Assembly (NCBI RefSeq): GCF_000422465.1
Contig: NZ_KE383842.1
Span: 103,040-167,039, forward strand
Source of the DNA: Paenibacillus harenae DSM 16969
GTDB taxonomy: Bacteria; Bacillota; Bacilli; Paenibacillales; Paenibacillaceae
Length of the DNA: 64,000 nucleotides
Reading direction: 5' to 3'
Shown here one piece after another: positions 63,339-64,000 of this stretch. Below the pieces are notes generated by a model. The model did not search any database. It was not told the origin of the DNA and saw only the letters and a program-made list of their open reading frames with translations. The first letter of the stretch is position 1. Every line of letters begins with the position of its first letter. A program made the translations under genes and the position numbers.

Positions 63339-64000
63339 ATGCCTGAATTGCCGGAGGTAGAAACGGTAAGAAGAACGTTAATCGAATTAGTCGCGGGCAA
63401 GCGGATTCAAGCCGTAACCGTCAATCTCCCGCGTATTATACAGCGGCCCGCAGAGCCGGAGCAGTTCGCAGGCGCGTTAGCCGGGCAACAGATCGAAACC
63501 ATTGAGCGGCGCGGCAAGTTTTTGCGGATTATATTGGACGGGCTTGTGCTCGTGTCTCACTTGCGAATGGAAGGCCGATACGGCGTTTTTGGATCGGATG
63601 AGCCTGTAGAGAAGCACACGCATGTCATTTTCCACTTTGACGACGGGACGGAGCTGCGTTATAAGGACGTGCGGCAATTCGGTACGATGCATTTATTCGA
63701 GCGGGGACGGGAGCTTGAGCTGCCGCCGCTTAATAAGCTCGGCATCGAGCCGCTCGAGGAGTCGTTCACGCTGGAGGCGCTGCGCGGCAAGCTCGCAAAG
63801 CGGACGACGAAGCTGAAGCCGCTCCTGCTCAATCAAGAGTATATTGTCGGCCTAGGCAATATTTATGTGGATGAAGCGTTATTTCAAGCCCGAATTCATC
63901 CGGAGCGCACGCCGGATACGTTGAAGCCCGCAGAGTGGAAGAAGCTCTACGAAGCGATTCGTGTTACGCTTGCACGCGCCGTAGAGGCGGGCGGCTCATC
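63339..64000 (+). CDS. mutM: Formamidopyrimidine-DNA glycosylase, partial (cut by right window edge)
   Basis: 220 codons visible. The N-terminus MPELPEVETVRR holds catalytic Pro2 and Glu3. GRRGKFLRI-type core (RRGKFLRIIL), HLRMEGRYGVF, YKDVRQFGTMHLF, and KPLLLNQEYIVGLGNIYVDE (helix-two-turn-helix) follow; the C-terminal zinc finger lies beyond the edge. It removes 8-oxoguanine and ring-opened purines. ATG 63339 has GAGGTGAGAAG upstream and a TATAAT at 63313. Confidence 0.97.
   Translation, partial: MPELPEVETVRRTLIELVAGKRIQAVTVNLPRIIQRPAEPEQFAGALAGQQIETIERRGKFLRIILDGLVLVSHLRMEGRYGVFGSDEPVEKHTHVIFHFDDGTELRYKDVRQFGTMHLFERGRELELPPLNKLGIEPLEESFTLEALRGKLAKRTTKLKPLLLNQEYIVGLGNIYVDEALFQARIHPERTPDTLKPAEWKKLYEAIRVTLARAVEAGGS

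Overview
The window reads as chromosomal DNA of an endospore-forming, Gram-positive Paenibacillus-like bacterium. The support is gerE, a YjcZ-type spore peptide, strong AAGGAGG-type ribosome sites, a pst-phoU operon with a Bacillus-type Pho box, a LipL-type octanoyltransferase, YesM/YesN-type sensing next to a sugar ABC transporter, and polA followed by mutM. No tRNA, rRNA, CRISPR array, transposase or prophage was seen. No database search was possible; calls rest on motifs, gene order and ribosome sites.

Region 1 (1-9990) is a surface-sugar locus. Divergent operons encode a nonulosonic-acid (sialic/legionaminic-type) pathway: 4,6-dehydratase, aminotransferase, hydrolysing 2-epimerase, condensing synthase, CMP-transferase and a putative glycosyltransferase. 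It adjoins a four-gene acyl module: a carrier protein, a reductase, an AMP-forming ligase and a GNAT acyltransferase cut by the left edge. Region 2 (10110-16117) is a membrane glycosylation set: a 1271-residue protein with two GT-C enzyme halves, a GtrB-like polyprenyl-phosphate glycosyltransferase, a GtrA-like flippase and a class D sortase. Region 3 (16152-18735) holds gerE, a damaged partial copy of gerE, a YjcZ-type peptide and a catalase. Promoter-like sequences of the sigma-K type lie before gerE, before the dehydratase operon and before the acyl module, which suggests that regions 1 and 3 are expressed together in the late mother cell and decorate the spore surface.

Region 4 (18846-33177): a TPR membrane protein, an orphan Spo0B-type histidine kinase, a SWIM zinc-finger/SNF2 helicase pair with a 58-codon ORF, and a sugar ABC transporter (lipoprotein and two permeases, no ATPase) followed by its YesM/YesN-type two-component pair. 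Region 5 (33267-40305) is the most accessory-looking: a seven-copy 51-bp tandem repeat, a tandem HD-domain protein under a long palindrome, a decayed gpsA-like gene, a frameshifted MFS exporter with an SDR gene and a divergent HxlR regulator, then a BASS-family transporter.

Region 6 (40377-51592): a PhoR/PhoP-like pair (kinase gene first), an AraC regulator, LipL, an operon of M20 amidohydrolase, two-part ThrE-type exporter and APH-like kinase, then an AraC regulator divergent from a GH42 beta-galactosidase. Region 7 (51783-60502) is the phosphate operon pstS-pstC-pstA-pstB-phoU with a four-repeat Pho box, flanked by two CBS-domain signalling proteins: a soluble chemoreceptor-like protein before it, and a CBS-GGDEF protein overlapping an EAL phosphodiesterase gene after it. 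Region 8 is polA and the start of mutM, cut by the right edge.
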